From contig NZ_JAUKFY010000003.1 of NCBI RefSeq assembly GCF_030489605.1, positions 353,893 through 417,892 on the forward strand: 64,000 bases of DNA, written 5' to 3'. This DNA comes from Brevibacillus laterosporus (lineage in GTDB: Bacteria > Bacillota > Bacilli > Brevibacillales > Brevibacillaceae). This document shows, piece by piece, positions 9,607 to 20,088 of the stretch; within the stretch, counting starts at the first letter, position 1; every line of letters starts with the position of its first letter. The notes beneath the pieces were generated by a model. It had not been told where the DNA came from. It ran no database searches and saw nothing but the letters and a program-made list of their open reading frames with translations. The translations under genes were made by a program, and so were the position numbers.

Positions 9607-9701
9607 TCCTTTCGACCACTCGATCTATTCGTGTACTCTATCCATTCCACTTTAACGAATAATTCGCTTTCAAGCAATCTACAGAGCCTCACATAACTGG
9701 C

Positions 9702-9751
9702 AGAAAAAAGAAAACAGACCACCCTGACATCTCTGTCAGAATTGGTCTGTT
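9702..9751 (-). terminator. Terminator after the M23 peptidase gene
   Basis: AACAGACCA (9713-9721) pairs with TGGTCTGTT (9743-9751), with an inner CTGAC/GTCAG stem. On the minus strand the hairpin is followed by TTCTTTTTT. It separates the peptidase gene from the walR operon. Confidence 0.8.
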
Positions 9752-9764
9752 GAATTGTCTATAG

Positions 9765-11258
9765 TTAGCGTAACACAGAAAGCGGGTTTACCAAACGCCC
9801 GTTTTTGTGCACTTCAAAATGAAGATGGACGCCTGTAGAGTCACCTGTAGATCCCATAATACCAATGGCTCCACCCTTGCTGACAACTTGTCCAACTTTT
9901 ACCTTTGCACTGCGCAAATGTCCATAAAGGGTTTGCGTGCCATTTCCATGATTAATCGTTACGGAAATACCATAGTCTCCATTCCAGCCAGCTTGGACAA
10001 CGCGACCGTTATCTGCTGCTTTCACTGTACCTGATCCCGCAATATCAATTCCTTTATGCATGCGTCCCCAGCGAGTTCCAAACCCGCTGCTAATATAGCC
10101 CCTAGCTGGCCATGCAATACGGCCGGTACCACGGTCTGCTATAACCTTCGTACCTTTTTCAATAATTTTTGAAACGGGTTGTTGAATCATATCTTCATTG
10201 ATCATCTTTGTTGCTACAAGCTGACCATTTTCTTTTACATATTCGTACTGAACACGTTTTAAACCATTCTTACCTTCGCGAACTACTTTCGTTTCACCTT
10301 TAGGCATTTTGGCATTCGATTTTGTTTCAATTTGATAAAAAATATTTTCGTCCTTAGTCGCGTTTTCCACCACTTTAACCGTCACATAAGGGCGAATCTC
10401 TGTAACATTTAATTTTTGATCCAATTGAAGCAACGTATTCTCAGTAACACCAGGATTGTTTTTAAATATCTCTTTTTGGGTAATTCCATATTGTTTAGCA
10501 ATTCCGCTAACTGTATCACCAGGCTTAACAGAATGTATTGCTTCTTGTGCCGTACCTTTAACTAATACTTCTTCTAGCTTGTTAGCCGGCATAATCTTAT
10601 CGGCCGGTACAGTTTCTGTATCCAGAGAGACCTTTTCCTTGAATGAAACTGACTTAATCTGTTTGTCAGTTGATAGGGAAGCCGCCATAACTTCTGGTTT
10701 CTTCGTTTTATTCGTCGGAACGCCACTGAATCGTTCCTTGATATCAGCTAAAACTTTATCTGCTTGTTCTTGATTAGCCGCATACCCCACAAGCTTGCCG
10801 TCAACCATTACCTTGATGGCTTCAACCTGAAGATTTGCCTCTTTTTCAAGTGTTTGAAGTGTTTCTTGATTGTTTACCCGCCCTTTAAACACCTTTTCTT
10901 CTGTAAAGGTGATATTATCACTTAGCGTAAGCGGGGCATGATGTTTCTGTTCCTGTTCCTTTAAGCGTTCTTCCGTCCATTGCCTCACTATCTCAGGGTT
11001 GTCCACCACACCCATCTCTTTACCATTCAGCATGACATGATAAAGGGGAGTCATATTAGAAGTGTAGTAATAATTCGCATAGGTTACGCTGGTAGCACCC
11101 ATTACAAGTGTCACAGCTACAGTAACAGATTGTTTCTTATGGCTAAGGATATATGCCCAAGCACGGTCTGCAATTCGTCTGGAACTTTGATTACATGTAT
11201 CAAGCAATGGCTTGACACGCTGAACCAACCAGTCTTTCCATTCGGCCGGTCGCATCAT
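9765..11258 (-). CDS. Membrane-anchored LysM/M23 metallopeptidase
   Basis: 497 residues: cytoplasmic end with basic/aromatic residues, one membrane segment at about 43-62, an extracytoplasmic region, a LysM peptidoglycan-binding motif at about 245-288 (VKPGDTVSGIAKQYGIT), a G5-like beta region at about 290-375 and a C-terminal M23 (lysostaphin/LytM) domain. The zinc site His401, Asp405, His478 and His480 (HKGID and HLHFEV) is complete, so it should be an active peptidoglycan endopeptidase. TAGGAGGT precedes a double ATG. Its place next to walRK, the main regulator of wall hydrolases, is suggestive, but I could not find a WalR box in the 370 bp upstream. Confidence 0.88.
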   Translation of the reverse strand: MMRPAEWKDWLVQRVKPLLDTCNQSSRRIADRAWAYILSHKKQSVTVAVTLVMGATSVTYANYYYTSNMTPLYHVMLNGKEMGVVDNPEIVRQWTEERLKEQEQKHHAPLTLSDNITFTEEKVFKGRVNNQETLQTLEKEANLQVEAIKVMVDGKLVGYAANQEQADKVLADIKERFSGVPTNKTKKPEVMAASLSTDKQIKSVSFKEKVSLDTETVPADKIMPANKLEEVLVKGTAQEAIHSVKPGDTVSGIAKQYGITQKEIFKNNPGVTENTLLQLDQKLNVTEIRPYVTVKVVENATKDENIFYQIETKSNAKMPKGETKVVREGKNGLKRVQYEYVKENGQLVATKMINEDMIQQPVSKIIEKGTKVIADRGTGRIAWPARGYISSGFGTRWGRMHKGIDIAGSGTVKAADNGRVVQAGWNGDYGISVTINHGNGTQTLYGHLRSAKVKVGQVVSKGGAIGIMGSTGDSTGVHLHFEVHKNGRLVNPLSVLR

Positions 11259-11626
11259 TAATACCTCCTATAAGCCTTTCCAACATCAACATTACTCGCG
11301 CAAAAGTTGAAAAAACAAAATGTTCCAGCACATTGTGTCTGGAGTTAAATTATACCTGTCAAATTTCCTAATTAAGCCAACTTATTAAACTGTATCACAT
11401 CACAGCAATCGACATCAAGTGTAAAATCCGGTCGAATAAATAGTTATGTGTCGAGTAATAATAAAGTCACAAGATTGTAAAAGAATAACAAGGTACTATT
11501 TACCTGTATATGAGCGATGATTTTCATAGGAAATAATACCCACCGATGTAAAAGAAAGAACAGTCGTCACGGATCAAAAAATAAGTCAGCTCGTTACATA
11601 CTTCTCAACGACTGGAGGCAATTTCT
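11259..11626. other. Divergent intergenic region, no element identified
   Basis: This AT-rich 368-bp gap separates the M23 gene (minus) from the 123-residue gene (plus) and must hold both promoters. I searched for paired TGTWAH WalR half-sites and found none with five-base spacing. Nothing else is supported. Confidence 0.4.
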
Positions 11627-11998
11627 ATGAAAGAAATTAGTATTTTAGCAGGATTTTCATCCCTTCAGAGCGCTCAACAGGCGGCAAATGAATTACGGCA
11701 GCTAGGGTGCTCTACAGTTCAGATTGATGAGGTAAGCAGCTATCCGGGAAAAGGTGTAGACCGGATAATGAATCCCATTACTGGGAAAATACCCAATTTA
11801 GGAAGTATGACGTTAAGCGGAGATTTCCCTTCTGGCCGTGATGCTAGTGTGCTGGCAGCTTCTGACCCTTCTGCTAGCGGCATGGCTGATCGAGGTGCTG
11901 AGGCTAATATGCCAAACCTGCTGCTAACCTGCCTAGTTGATGATGCCATCAGTAGTAAAGCCAATCAAATTATTCAATCCAATGGCGGGCTGATTTAA
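11627..11998 (+). CDS. Hypothetical 123-residue protein
   Basis: TGGAGG lies 9 nt before the ATG. The N-terminal third reads like a small alpha/beta domain (ISILAGFSSLQSAQQAANEL, LGCSTVQIDEV), the pattern seen in YflT/general-stress-type proteins. The middle is rich in Gly, Ser, Ala and Pro, and the end (NLLLTCLVDD, QIIQSNGG) resumes a strand-helix pattern. No signal peptide or Cys motif. It is a single-gene unit ending in a long hairpin. I cannot assign a function. Confidence 0.65.
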   Translation: MKEISILAGFSSLQSAQQAANELRQLGCSTVQIDEVSSYPGKGVDRIMNPITGKIPNLGSMTLSGDFPSGRDASVLAASDPSASGMADRGAEANMPNLLLTCLVDDAISSKANQIIQSNGGLI

Positions 11999-12019
11999 CC
12001 TATCTGGACCTCTTAGGAA

Positions 12020-12105
12020 AAGGAAAAGAGACTGTTTTGAAACGTCTACATGTAGTCATATAGACGTAGAAAACAGTCCTTTTCCTGTCACCCCTGTTTT
12101 TTTTT
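12020..12105 (+). terminator. Long bipartite hairpin terminator
   Basis: AGGAAAAGAGACTGTTTT (12020-12037) pairs with AAAACAGTCCTTTTCCT (12070-12086) with one bulge, and CGTCTA/TAGACG extends the inner stem. A run of nine T follows at about 12097. It ends the 123-residue gene; near-symmetry could let it serve both strands. Confidence 0.7.
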
Positions 12106-12198
12106 ATGGTGCAGTTGAATCAAACGTATTCATGACTCCTAGCGCTTTTTTTAATCCATAGCCCCTGCTATTCAAAATGTACATGAATTCTGCATAAC

Positions 12199-12408
12199 CT
12201 AGTTAATAGCTACCATTGAGGTAATGTCACGTATGGATAATCTGCGAATTTCTTTCTTTTTGTTTGTATCATTCTCTCTTTTGCCAAGTACGAAGCAAAC
12301 ATATCCCTTGCTTACATGAGTCATAGTCCCGCTGATGATTACACCATTGAACATTTTAACTTCCACATCTTTGCCAACCAATGTCATTGCTTTTTGATCG
12401 AATCCCAT
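12199..12408 (-). CDS. Small hypothetical protein, LSm-like pattern
   Basis: A 69-residue protein starting at the ATG at 12408 (GGGGTG 9 nt upstream). The frame stays open to 12525, but an earlier start would fall at the base of the purA terminator, so the shorter form is preferred. The sequence has an alternating hydrophobic pattern (KDVEVKMFNGVIISGTMTHV, GYVCFVLGK, IRRLSIRDITSMVAI) resembling the five-strand LSm/Hfq-type barrel. This is a pattern resemblance only; no family is recognised. It lies downstream of purA on the same strand, after a terminator. Confidence 0.5.
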   Translation of the reverse strand: MGFDQKAMTLVGKDVEVKMFNGVIISGTMTHVSKGYVCFVLGKRENDTNKKKEIRRLSIRDITSMVAIN

Positions 12409-12526
12409 TATCAAGCACCCCGTTTTCATTTGGTATACGATACGATATGCCCAGATGGTGGGTACTGGTGACTGTCCCAAAACAACTTTTTTACGAAGAG
12501 GTAGAAAATCATTATTTCCGTTCATA

Positions 12527-12571
12527 AAAAAGCGGCTCCTATGCTAGTTATAAGCATAAGAACCGCTTTTG
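12527..12571 (-). terminator. purA terminator
   Basis: On the minus strand AAAAGCGGTTCTTATGC pairs with GCATAGGAGCCGCTTTTTT, a 16-bp stem with one mismatch that ends in a T run, 16 nt after the purA stop. Confidence 0.85.
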
Positions 12572-12587
12572 TTCATTTGGTAAAAGC

Positions 12588-13916
<1,329 letters not shown>

Positions 13917-13945
13917 TTACTAAAGCAACGGCCAGATGTCAACCA

Positions 13946-13989
13946 AATCACGAACATTTTATAACCCTTATTACTATATGTTCGTAAAT
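13946..13989 (-). promoter_or_regulatory. PurR operator (inverted PurBox pair) of purA
   Basis: Two inverted copies of the PurBox core CGAACAT: one at 13951-13957 on the plus strand and one at 13978-13984 on the minus strand (ATGTTCG). Extended boxes (13946-13958 and 13977-13989) match AWWWCCGAACWWT at about 11 of 13 positions each, and are 18 bp apart, close to the 16-17 bp of known PurR sites. In Bacillus, PurR represses purA unless PRPP is high. Confidence 0.75.
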
Positions 13990-14146
13990 ACATATTCATT
14001 CTATGCCAATAAGATGCAGGATTCCCTGTCCTTTTACCTATTTTTCTTAGTATATGTCAAAAAAAGAAAAACAGGCGAAAATAAGCTCTTGTTGCACCTA
14101 GTAAAAATAAGAAAATACATATTTTCTGCTTCTCATAACATAAAAA

Positions 14147-14174
14147 AGCCATCTTCTTGAAGTGGAAGATGGCT
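14147..14174 (-). terminator. dnaB terminator
   Basis: AGCCATCTTC (14147-14156) and GAAGATGGCT (14165-14174) form a perfect 10-bp stem followed on the minus strand by six T. It ends the gdpP-rplI-dnaB group just after the dnaB stop. Confidence 0.85.
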
Positions 14175-14182
14175 CGCGTCCG

Positions 14183-15529
14183 TTAGCCTACGTCCCGATA
14201 ACGATGATCTAAGCTGACGAATTTATTAAATTCCTTTAAGAAAACAAGCTCAACGGTTCCCGTAGGACCATTACGTTGTTTGGCAATGATAATCTCAATA
14301 ATATTTTTGGCCTCAGTTTCCTTATCGTAGTAGTCATCACGATACAGGAAGGCAACAATATCAGCATCCTGCTCAATGGAACCTGACTCACGGATATCTG
14401 ACATCATTGGACGTTTATCTTGCCGCTGCTCAACTGAACGGCTTAACTGTGACAAAGCAATAATAGGTACATTTAACTCACGGGCAATCCCTTTTAGTGT
14501 ACGTGAGATCTCAGATACTTCCTGCTGTCGGTTGTCACCTTTTCCTCGTCCCTGAATTAACTGTAAGTAGTCAATCAGAATGAGACCTAATCCTTTTTCC
14601 GTTTGAAGACGTCGGCATTTTGCACGAATATCCTGTACGGTTATACCTGGTGTATCATCAATATAAACGGGGGCCTTCGCTAAAGTGCCAATGGCCATCG
14701 TTAGCTTTTGCCAATCGTCTTCTTCCAATCCACCAGAACGCATACGGGAAGCATCCAAGTTCCCTTCCGCACAAATCATACGTTGTACGAGCTGAGACGC
14801 TGACATCTCAAGAGAAAAGATAGCTACTGTTTCATTCGCCCTCGCGGCAACGTTCTGCGCTACGTTCAAAGCAAACGCTGTTTTACCTACGGAAGGACGG
14901 GCCGCTAAAATAATCAGGTCAGATCGCTGAAAGCCTGCCGTCATTTTATCTAAATCAGGATAACCAGACGGAATACCTGTTATATCGCCTTTTCTTTGGC
15001 TTAAAAACTCAATACGCTCATAGGTTTCCATCAAAGCATCACGAATAGGAATAAATCCTCCGCTATTGCGGTTTTGTGCGATTTCTAGGATATATTTTTC
15101 CGCATCCGCAATGATTTCGCCTACTTCATCCTCACGTGAGTAGCCATCATTAGCAATTTTAGTTGCTGTACGAATTAATCGACGAAGTAATGATTTCTCT
15201 TCTACGATCTTGGCATAATACTCAATATTAGCCGCTGTAGGAACAGAGCTGGCGAGGGATGTTAAATAGACAACACCACCCGTTTCTTCCAAGACCTTTT
15301 GATCCTGTAAATCTGCTGTAACGGTTACAAGGTCAACCGGCTCTCCTCTTTCATACAGAGCAAGCATGGTATTGAAGATACGCTGGTGAGAAGTTTTATA
15401 GAAGTCTTCTGGGCGAAGGAGTTCCATCGCAGTAATAAGCGCTTCTTTGGATAAGAAAATCGCACCCAACACCGATTCTTCCGCCTCTATATTTTGCGGC
15501 GGCACCCGGTCCAAATATAAATCGCTCAC
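14183..15529 (-). CDS. dnaB: Replicative DNA helicase DnaB (DnaC of B. subtilis)
   Basis: 448 residues: N-terminal collar domain (about 1-110), linker, and RecA-like ATPase domain with Walker A ARPSVGKT at 210-217, Walker B LGLILIDYLQLI, and the arginine-finger region SGSIEQDADIVAFLYR. This hexameric helicase unwinds the parental duplex at the fork and is loaded at the origin through DnaA. It lies 28 nt after rplI, the conserved gdpP-rplI-dnaB arrangement. Confidence 0.96.
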   Translation of the reverse strand: MSDLYLDRVPPQNIEAEESVLGAIFLSKEALITAMELLRPEDFYKTSHQRIFNTMLALYERGEPVDLVTVTADLQDQKVLEETGGVVYLTSLASSVPTAANIEYYAKIVEEKSLLRRLIRTATKIANDGYSREDEVGEIIADAEKYILEIAQNRNSGGFIPIRDALMETYERIEFLSQRKGDITGIPSGYPDLDKMTAGFQRSDLIILAARPSVGKTAFALNVAQNVAARANETVAIFSLEMSASQLVQRMICAEGNLDASRMRSGGLEEDDWQKLTMAIGTLAKAPVYIDDTPGITVQDIRAKCRRLQTEKGLGLILIDYLQLIQGRGKGDNRQQEVSEISRTLKGIARELNVPIIALSQLSRSVEQRQDKRPMMSDIRESGSIEQDADIVAFLYRDDYYDKETEAKNIIEIIIAKQRNGPTGTVELVFLKEFNKFVSLDHRYRDVG

Positions 15530-15557
15530 TTCACACCCCTCAACTTCTGTTCAAATT

Positions 15558-16001
15558 TTACTCTTCTACTACATGTACTTTTAAAATCGCTACAACATCA
15601 TGATGGAGCTTTGTTTTTACTTGTGTAACACCTAAAGAACGAATAGGCTCCATATCTAATTTGCGTTTATCCACTTTTACGTTAAATTGCTCTTCCAACG
15701 CTTCTACTACCTGCTTGCTGGAAATCGCACCAAAAAGACGTCCGCCCTCACCGGCTTTCCCTTTTATTTTAACGGTCATTTCATTCATTTTCTCAGCCAA
15801 TTGTTGGGCTTCTAATTTTTCTTGCTCTTTTCTTTTATCTTCACTCTTTTTTTGTGCCTCTAAATTCTTAACATTTCCCTCTGTTGCTTCTTTTACTAAG
15901 CCTCTAGGAAGTAAGAAATTGCGTACGTAGCCCTCAGACAATTCCTTGATTTCACCTTTTTTTCCTTGTCCTTTAACATCCTTCAAAAAGATTACTTTCA
16001 T
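15558..16001 (-). CDS. rplI: 50S ribosomal protein L9
   Basis: 147 residues with the L9 signature [20 protein letters not shown] at the N-terminus, a long charged connecting helix (about 42-75) and the C-terminal rRNA-binding domain ([12 protein letters not shown]). L9 binds 23S rRNA near the L1 stalk base. GGAGGA precedes the start, 15 nt downstream of gdpP. Confidence 0.96.
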   Translation of the reverse strand: MKVIFLKDVKGQGKKGEIKELSEGYVRNFLLPRGLVKEATEGNVKNLEAQKKSEDKRKEQEKLEAQQLAEKMNEMTVKIKGKAGEGGRLFGAISSKQVVEALEEQFNVKVDKRKLDMEPIRSLGVTQVKTKLHHDVVAILKVHVVEE

Positions 16002-16016
16002 TTGAAACGTCCTCCT

Positions 16017-17954
16017 TTACAATTCTGTGTCTATAACATCTTTTAACAATCGTACAGCGTCAGGAATGGCAATATCTTTCATCTGAGTAGCGGCTCCATT
16101 TAAATGACCGCCTCCACCCATTTTTTCCATGATGGACTGTACATTTATATCGCCTAAGGAACGGGCACTAATTAAAACTACTTCATCGGCTCGCATAGCA
16201 ATGACAAACGAAGCCTGGACTCCTTCAAGTGTTAATAGAGCCTCTGCCGCTTGTGCTACCTGCACCTGAGTATAGGTTTCCTTAGGATCACCCACAGCGA
16301 TTGCCATCTTGTCACGATACACCTCTGTATTCATAACTACGCGTGCCCGTTTGACAAACTGTTGGATATCCTCTTTTAAGAAACGCTGCACCATTGCAGT
16401 ATCGGCGCCGTTCCTCCGCAAGAAGGAGGCTGCCTCAAAGGTACGTGAACCTGTACGGAATGCAAAGCTTTTGGTATCTACTACAATCCCTGCTAATAGC
16501 CCCGTAGCAGTCACGCTATCTAGGCTAACACGATCAGTTTGGTACTGCAGAAGCTCCGTAACTAGCTCTGCTGTAGAGGAAGCGTATGGCTCCAAATACA
16601 ACAGAACTGGATCATTAATAAATTCCTCTGAACGGCGATGGTGATCAATAACCACAATGCGGCTGGTTTCTTGCAACAGACGGGATTCAACCACAAGTGA
16701 CGGACGATGTGTATCTACAATTACTAATAAAGTTCTTGAAGATACAATCTGTAGGGCTTGATCTGGTGAAATGAATGCTTCCGCTAGCGGGGATTGATTC
16801 ACTTCCTTCATAAGTCGTTCAATCGCTGGATTAACCTCGTCCAACACAATAAAGCCTGGTTTGTTGTGTATTTGTACGGTTTTTATCACACCAAGACAAG
16901 CACCGATAGAATCCATATCGGCATTTTTATGTCCCATGACAATAACTTGCTCAGCTTCGTGGATTAAATCACGTAGCGCATGAGCAATAACCCGCGCACG
17001 AACCCGCGTCCGTTTTTCAACGGCATTCGACTTGCCACCATAGAAGGTTAATTTATTTCCAACCTTCACTGCTGCTTGGTCACCGCCGCGTCCAAGAGCA
17101 ATATCCAGACTGGACTGAGCATTTTTGCCCACTTCCACTAGGCTTGGCATTGCTGCACCTACCCCAATGGATAACGTAATAGGAATCTTGTTGTCAGCCG
17201 TCATTTCGCGCACGACATCCAAGATATCAAAACGTGTTTCCTCTAACCGATCCAAGGTAGCGCGATCCATAACCGCTAAAAACTTATCAGAACTCATGCG
17301 GCGAAGTAAAATCCCATGCTTCTGTGCCCATTCGAGTATCACACCAGATACACTGGTTGTAAGCAATGTCCGGCTTTGGTCATCCATTACCTGACTCAGT
17401 TCATCAAGGTTATCGAGGTGAATGATACCCACAATGGTTTTTTCTTGCTGATACCGAATAGCTAGCTCTTTATATTCGGTTACATCGGTAAAATACAACA
17501 AACGTTCCTCGGGGCGAATTAAAACCTCATAAATCCGCTCGCCAAAGGTGAAATCAAGCTTTGTCTGTTCTGGTTTCCATTCAAGCGAAGGAAATACTTC
17601 AGCTAGTTCTTTTCCGATCAAATTCTCCATATTGGTCATTTGTTGCATATAAGGATTCGTCCACTCAACTTCTCGATCCTCATTAAACAGCAGTATCCCA
17701 ATCGGCATTTCCTGCAATACGCCTTCACTTGCCTTCTTAACTCGATGATTAATAGTGGCAATATACATTTTTAAGTCTTGCTGAAATCTCTTTTCGATTT
17801 GAAGCGTGGCTAATATGAGACCGATAATGCACACTATCCCTATCGCGCCATATATCCAGTGATATAACGTTAAGATGGCGACAAGCACTAAGCTAAAACT
17901 TAAAGCTAAAACCATATGTAAGCCATACCAACGTTTAAACAGGAACTTGGGCAT
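16017..17954 (-). CDS. gdpP: Cyclic-di-AMP phosphodiesterase GdpP
   Basis: 645 residues in the standard GdpP order: two membrane helices at about 13-50, a PAS-like domain at about 80-165, a degenerate GGDEF domain with SSDKF at 221-225 in place of GGDEF, and a DHH/DHHA1 phosphodiesterase. Metal ligands His342, Asp346, Asp348 (GHKNADMDSIG), Asp414 (VDTH) and DHH at 437-439 are all present, as is the C-terminal GGGGHLNGAA motif. It should cleave c-di-AMP to pApA and so tune wall homeostasis and osmoregulation. Confidence 0.95.
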   Translation of the reverse strand: MPKFLFKRWYGLHMVLALSFSLVLVAILTLYHWIYGAIGIVCIIGLILATLQIEKRFQQDLKMYIATINHRVKKASEGVLQEMPIGILLFNEDREVEWTNPYMQQMTNMENLIGKELAEVFPSLEWKPEQTKLDFTFGERIYEVLIRPEERLLYFTDVTEYKELAIRYQQEKTIVGIIHLDNLDELSQVMDDQSRTLLTTSVSGVILEWAQKHGILLRRMSSDKFLAVMDRATLDRLEETRFDILDVVREMTADNKIPITLSIGVGAAMPSLVEVGKNAQSSLDIALGRGGDQAAVKVGNKLTFYGGKSNAVEKRTRVRARVIAHALRDLIHEAEQVIVMGHKNADMDSIGACLGVIKTVQIHNKPGFIVLDEVNPAIERLMKEVNQSPLAEAFISPDQALQIVSSRTLLVIVDTHRPSLVVESRLLQETSRIVVIDHHRRSEEFINDPVLLYLEPYASSTAELVTELLQYQTDRVSLDSVTATGLLAGIVVDTKSFAFRTGSRTFEAASFLRRNGADTAMVQRFLKEDIQQFVKRARVVMNTEVYRDKMAIAVGDPKETYTQVQVAQAAEALLTLEGVQASFVIAMRADEVVLISARSLGDINVQSIMEKMGGGGHLNGAATQMKDIAIPDAVRLLKDVIDTEL

Positions 17955-17969
17955 TTACTCAGCTCCTCT

Positions 17970-18950
17970 TCACTTTCTACTCTCAAGTCTAGTACGTAAT
18001 CGTATGCCCAAATCAAGCAATCCCACGAATCCTAATACGGTAGCCAACAATAATACTACCCCGCCTATATTCAGTATAGTAGCTAGGATGAGAAAAATAA
18101 ATACTCCAGCAAAGACATATGGAAAACGCCATTTGCTCTTATATTTATCAACAACGAATGCGACAAACCCTAATCCCTGAATAAAAAACAGGAATTGCAG
18201 TGCATAAAACAAGTTAAATAACAAAGAACCACTCGTTGTTTGACCCATTGTATTCCTATTGAAGAGCATGAACAGCAACGTTACCACATAAAAAAACAGA
18301 AGTGACCTCGGTAATTGCCATTGTCGTATAGGTGGCAAAGCTGGAATTTGAATGGACAGTCTTTTACTGATCAGTCGTGCCATCCAATGAATGAACGTGG
18401 TAGATACAAAGCTACCAAACATAATGATAAACGGCATCAAAATGGTCAACATCTCAAATACGTCAATTAATAATTTTTTCCACGCCTCTACGGTGAACTC
18501 TGGAGGTCTTAACTCCAAAAGCTGCGGATTATTTAAAGCTAATTCTTTTCCTTGATGGAATTGCTGAACAATATCAATGCCCATCAGCTTCGATGATACA
18601 TACACTAAAAATACATAAGACAGCGCTTTAACAATAGAACCTGCAAAAATACTTGGAAAAGCTCGACTGGTATTCTTATACGTAAAGCCCATCACCCAGC
18701 CCAGCAATACGGCAGATAGTCCAAAAATAACGCCTGCAATCGAGCTAATGACCAGCCCAAGTACAGCATATGCTATTGCTATGATAATCATTTGCTTGCC
18801 TGTACGTCTCATTGCTAAAATGATGAACGGAATAGGCAACAAGAAAGAGAATACGCCAGATAGAGGAGTTGCAAGGCTTACAAAGAGAAACACGCCTGCA
18901 ATTCCCAGTAACAAAGCACTTTCTGCTAGTTGTTTTGTTCGATTAGGCAA
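17970..18950 (-). CDS. yybS: YybS-family DUF2232 membrane protein
   Basis: 326 residues with about eight hydrophobic helices and a conserved RPPEFTVEAWKKLLIDVFEM loop, typical of the DUF2232 family found upstream of gdpP in Bacilli. It may act in transport (energy-coupling-factor S-like topology has been suggested for the family), but its substrate is unknown. It ends 15 nt before gdpP and is probably cotranscribed with it. Confidence 0.85.
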   Translation of the reverse strand: MPNRTKQLAESALLLGIAGVFLFVSLATPLSGVFSFLLPIPFIILAMRRTGKQMIIIAIAYAVLGLVISSIAGVIFGLSAVLLGWVMGFTYKNTSRAFPSIFAGSIVKALSYVFLVYVSSKLMGIDIVQQFHQGKELALNNPQLLELRPPEFTVEAWKKLLIDVFEMLTILMPFIIMFGSFVSTTFIHWMARLISKRLSIQIPALPPIRQWQLPRSLLFFYVVTLLFMLFNRNTMGQTTSGSLLFNLFYALQFLFFIQGLGFVAFVVDKYKSKWRFPYVFAGVFIFLILATILNIGGVVLLLATVLGFVGLLDLGIRLRTRLESRK

Positions 18951-18982
18951 ACAGGAGCGACTCCCCTCTTATAAATATGGAA

Positions 18983-19012
18983 AAAGAGGGGCCACGCTCT
19001 GTGCCCCCCTTT
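18983..19012 (-). terminator. rpsF-ssb-rpsR operon terminator
   Basis: On the minus strand a GGGGGGC/GCCCCTC stem around a 10-nt loop is followed by TTTTTC. It lies 14 nt after the rpsR stop. Confidence 0.75.
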
Positions 19013-19025
19013 GACTTTATTGATT

Positions 19026-19256
19026 CTATTCAGCCGTATATGGCAGCAACGCTACTTGACGAGCGCGTTTAATAGCGATTGTCAATCTACGTTGATATTT
19101 AGCAGAAGTACCAGTTACACGACGAGGTAAGATTTTACCACGTTCACTGATGAACTTCTTAAGAAGATCAGTATCTTTATAATCGATCTTTTTAATCTTA
19201 TTAACAGTAAAGTAGCAAACTTTACGGCGTTTGTTAGGACGTCCTTTACGTGCCAT
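19026..19256 (-). CDS. rpsR: 30S ribosomal protein S18
   Basis: 76 residues with the S18 core: [20 protein letters not shown], the [20 protein letters not shown] segment and the [14 protein letters not shown] end. S18 binds 16S rRNA as a heterodimer with S6, encoded two genes upstream. It is the last gene of rpsF-ssb-rpsR. Confidence 0.97.
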   Translation of the reverse strand: MARKGRPNKRRKVCYFTVNKIKKIDYKDTDLLKKFISERGKILPRRVTGTSAKYQRRLTIAIKRARQVALLPYTAE

Positions 19257-19308
19257 GAGAGTCCCTCCTTTTCAAGTTATGATAGTTTACATACGATCTA
19301 GAACTTAA

Positions 19309-19776
19309 CTAGAAAGGCAGATCATCATCTGAGATGTTAATCGGCTTTCCAGAATCGGCGAAGGGGTCATTAAATGAATCGTTATTACCTTTGGAAGCCG
19401 GACGTGTGCCACCATAGCTTGGACCAGGGTCATAGCCGGTGTTTCCTTCACTCGCTTCGCGTGAGCTTAGGAATTGCACGTTATCTGCGACAACTTCTGT
19501 TACGTATACTCTTTTACCTTCTTTATTATCATAGCTTCTGGTTTGTAAACGGCCTTCTACAGCAGCTTTTCTACCTTTACGAAGATAGTTTGCACATAGA
19601 TCAGCCAATTGACGCCATGCTACAATATTGATAAAGTCCGTTTCTCTTTCGCCACCGGCTCCAGAATAAGGACGATTTATCGCTAAGGTAAAGGTCGTTA
19701 CCGCAACACCATTGGGCGTATAACGCAACTCAGGGTCCTTTGTTAAGTTTCCAATTAGAATAACACGATTTAGCAT
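19309..19776 (-). CDS. ssb: Single-stranded DNA-binding protein
   Basis: 155 residues from the ATG at 19776, preceded by GGGAGGGAG; the seven extra codons upstream in the frame include that ribosome site and are rejected. The OB-fold (about 1-105, [20 protein letters not shown]) is followed by a Gly/Pro/Asn-rich linker and the conserved acidic tip SDDDLPF, which recruits replication and repair proteins. It lies between rpsF and rpsR, as usual in Firmicutes. Confidence 0.96.
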   Translation of the reverse strand: MLNRVILIGNLTKDPELRYTPNGVAVTTFTLAINRPYSGAGGERETDFINIVAWRQLADLCANYLRKGRKAAVEGRLQTRSYDNKEGKRVYVTEVVADNVQFLSSREASEGNTGYDPGPSYGGTRPASKGNNDSFNDPFADSGKPINISDDDLPF

Positions 19777-19800
19777 AAGACTCCCTCCCCGCGACAACGA

Positions 19801-20088
19801 TTACTGATCTTCTCTTACGAAAAGGAAACGAATAACGTCGTCGTTAATTTTCATCAAACGCTCAGTTTCAGAAACAACCTCAGCGTTAGCTTTAAAGTTC
19901 ATCAAAACGTAGAAACCATCCTTGAACTTTTGGATTTCATAAGCAAGACGACGCTTACCCATTTCTTGAAGCTTGGTGATTTCTCCACCATTGTTAGTAA
20001 CGACTTCGCTATAACGAGCTACATTCGCTTTCACTTTCTCTTCTTCAAGGTCTGGACGCAATACGTACATTACTTCATATTGACGCAT
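19801..20088 (-). CDS. rpsF: 30S ribosomal protein S6
   Basis: 95 residues beginning [17 protein letters not shown], with the [20 protein letters not shown] core of S6. AAAGGAGGTG lies about 8 nt upstream of the ATG. It opens the rpsF-ssb-rpsR operon from its own promoter. The roughly 100-nt leader could carry the S6:S18 autoregulatory site. Confidence 0.97.
   Translation of the reverse strand: MRQYEVMYVLRPDLEEEKVKANVARYSEVVTNNGGEITKLQEMGKRRLAYEIQKFKDGFYVLMNFKANAEVVSETERLMKINDDVIRFLFVREDQ

Noticed and set aside
11281..11500. WalR box upstream of the M23 peptidase gene
   Set aside because: Single ATAACA/TGTAAA-like half-sites exist but none forms the required direct repeat with five-base spacing.
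12104..12184. 26-codon minus-strand ORF with peptide-like sequence after the LSm-like gene
   Set aside because: No ribosome site; it runs into the neighbouring terminator region and is too short to judge.
13936..14160. 74-codon plus-strand ORF between purA and dnaB
   Set aside because: Lies over the PurBox pair and the dnaB terminator, lacks a ribosome site and has no protein-like pattern.
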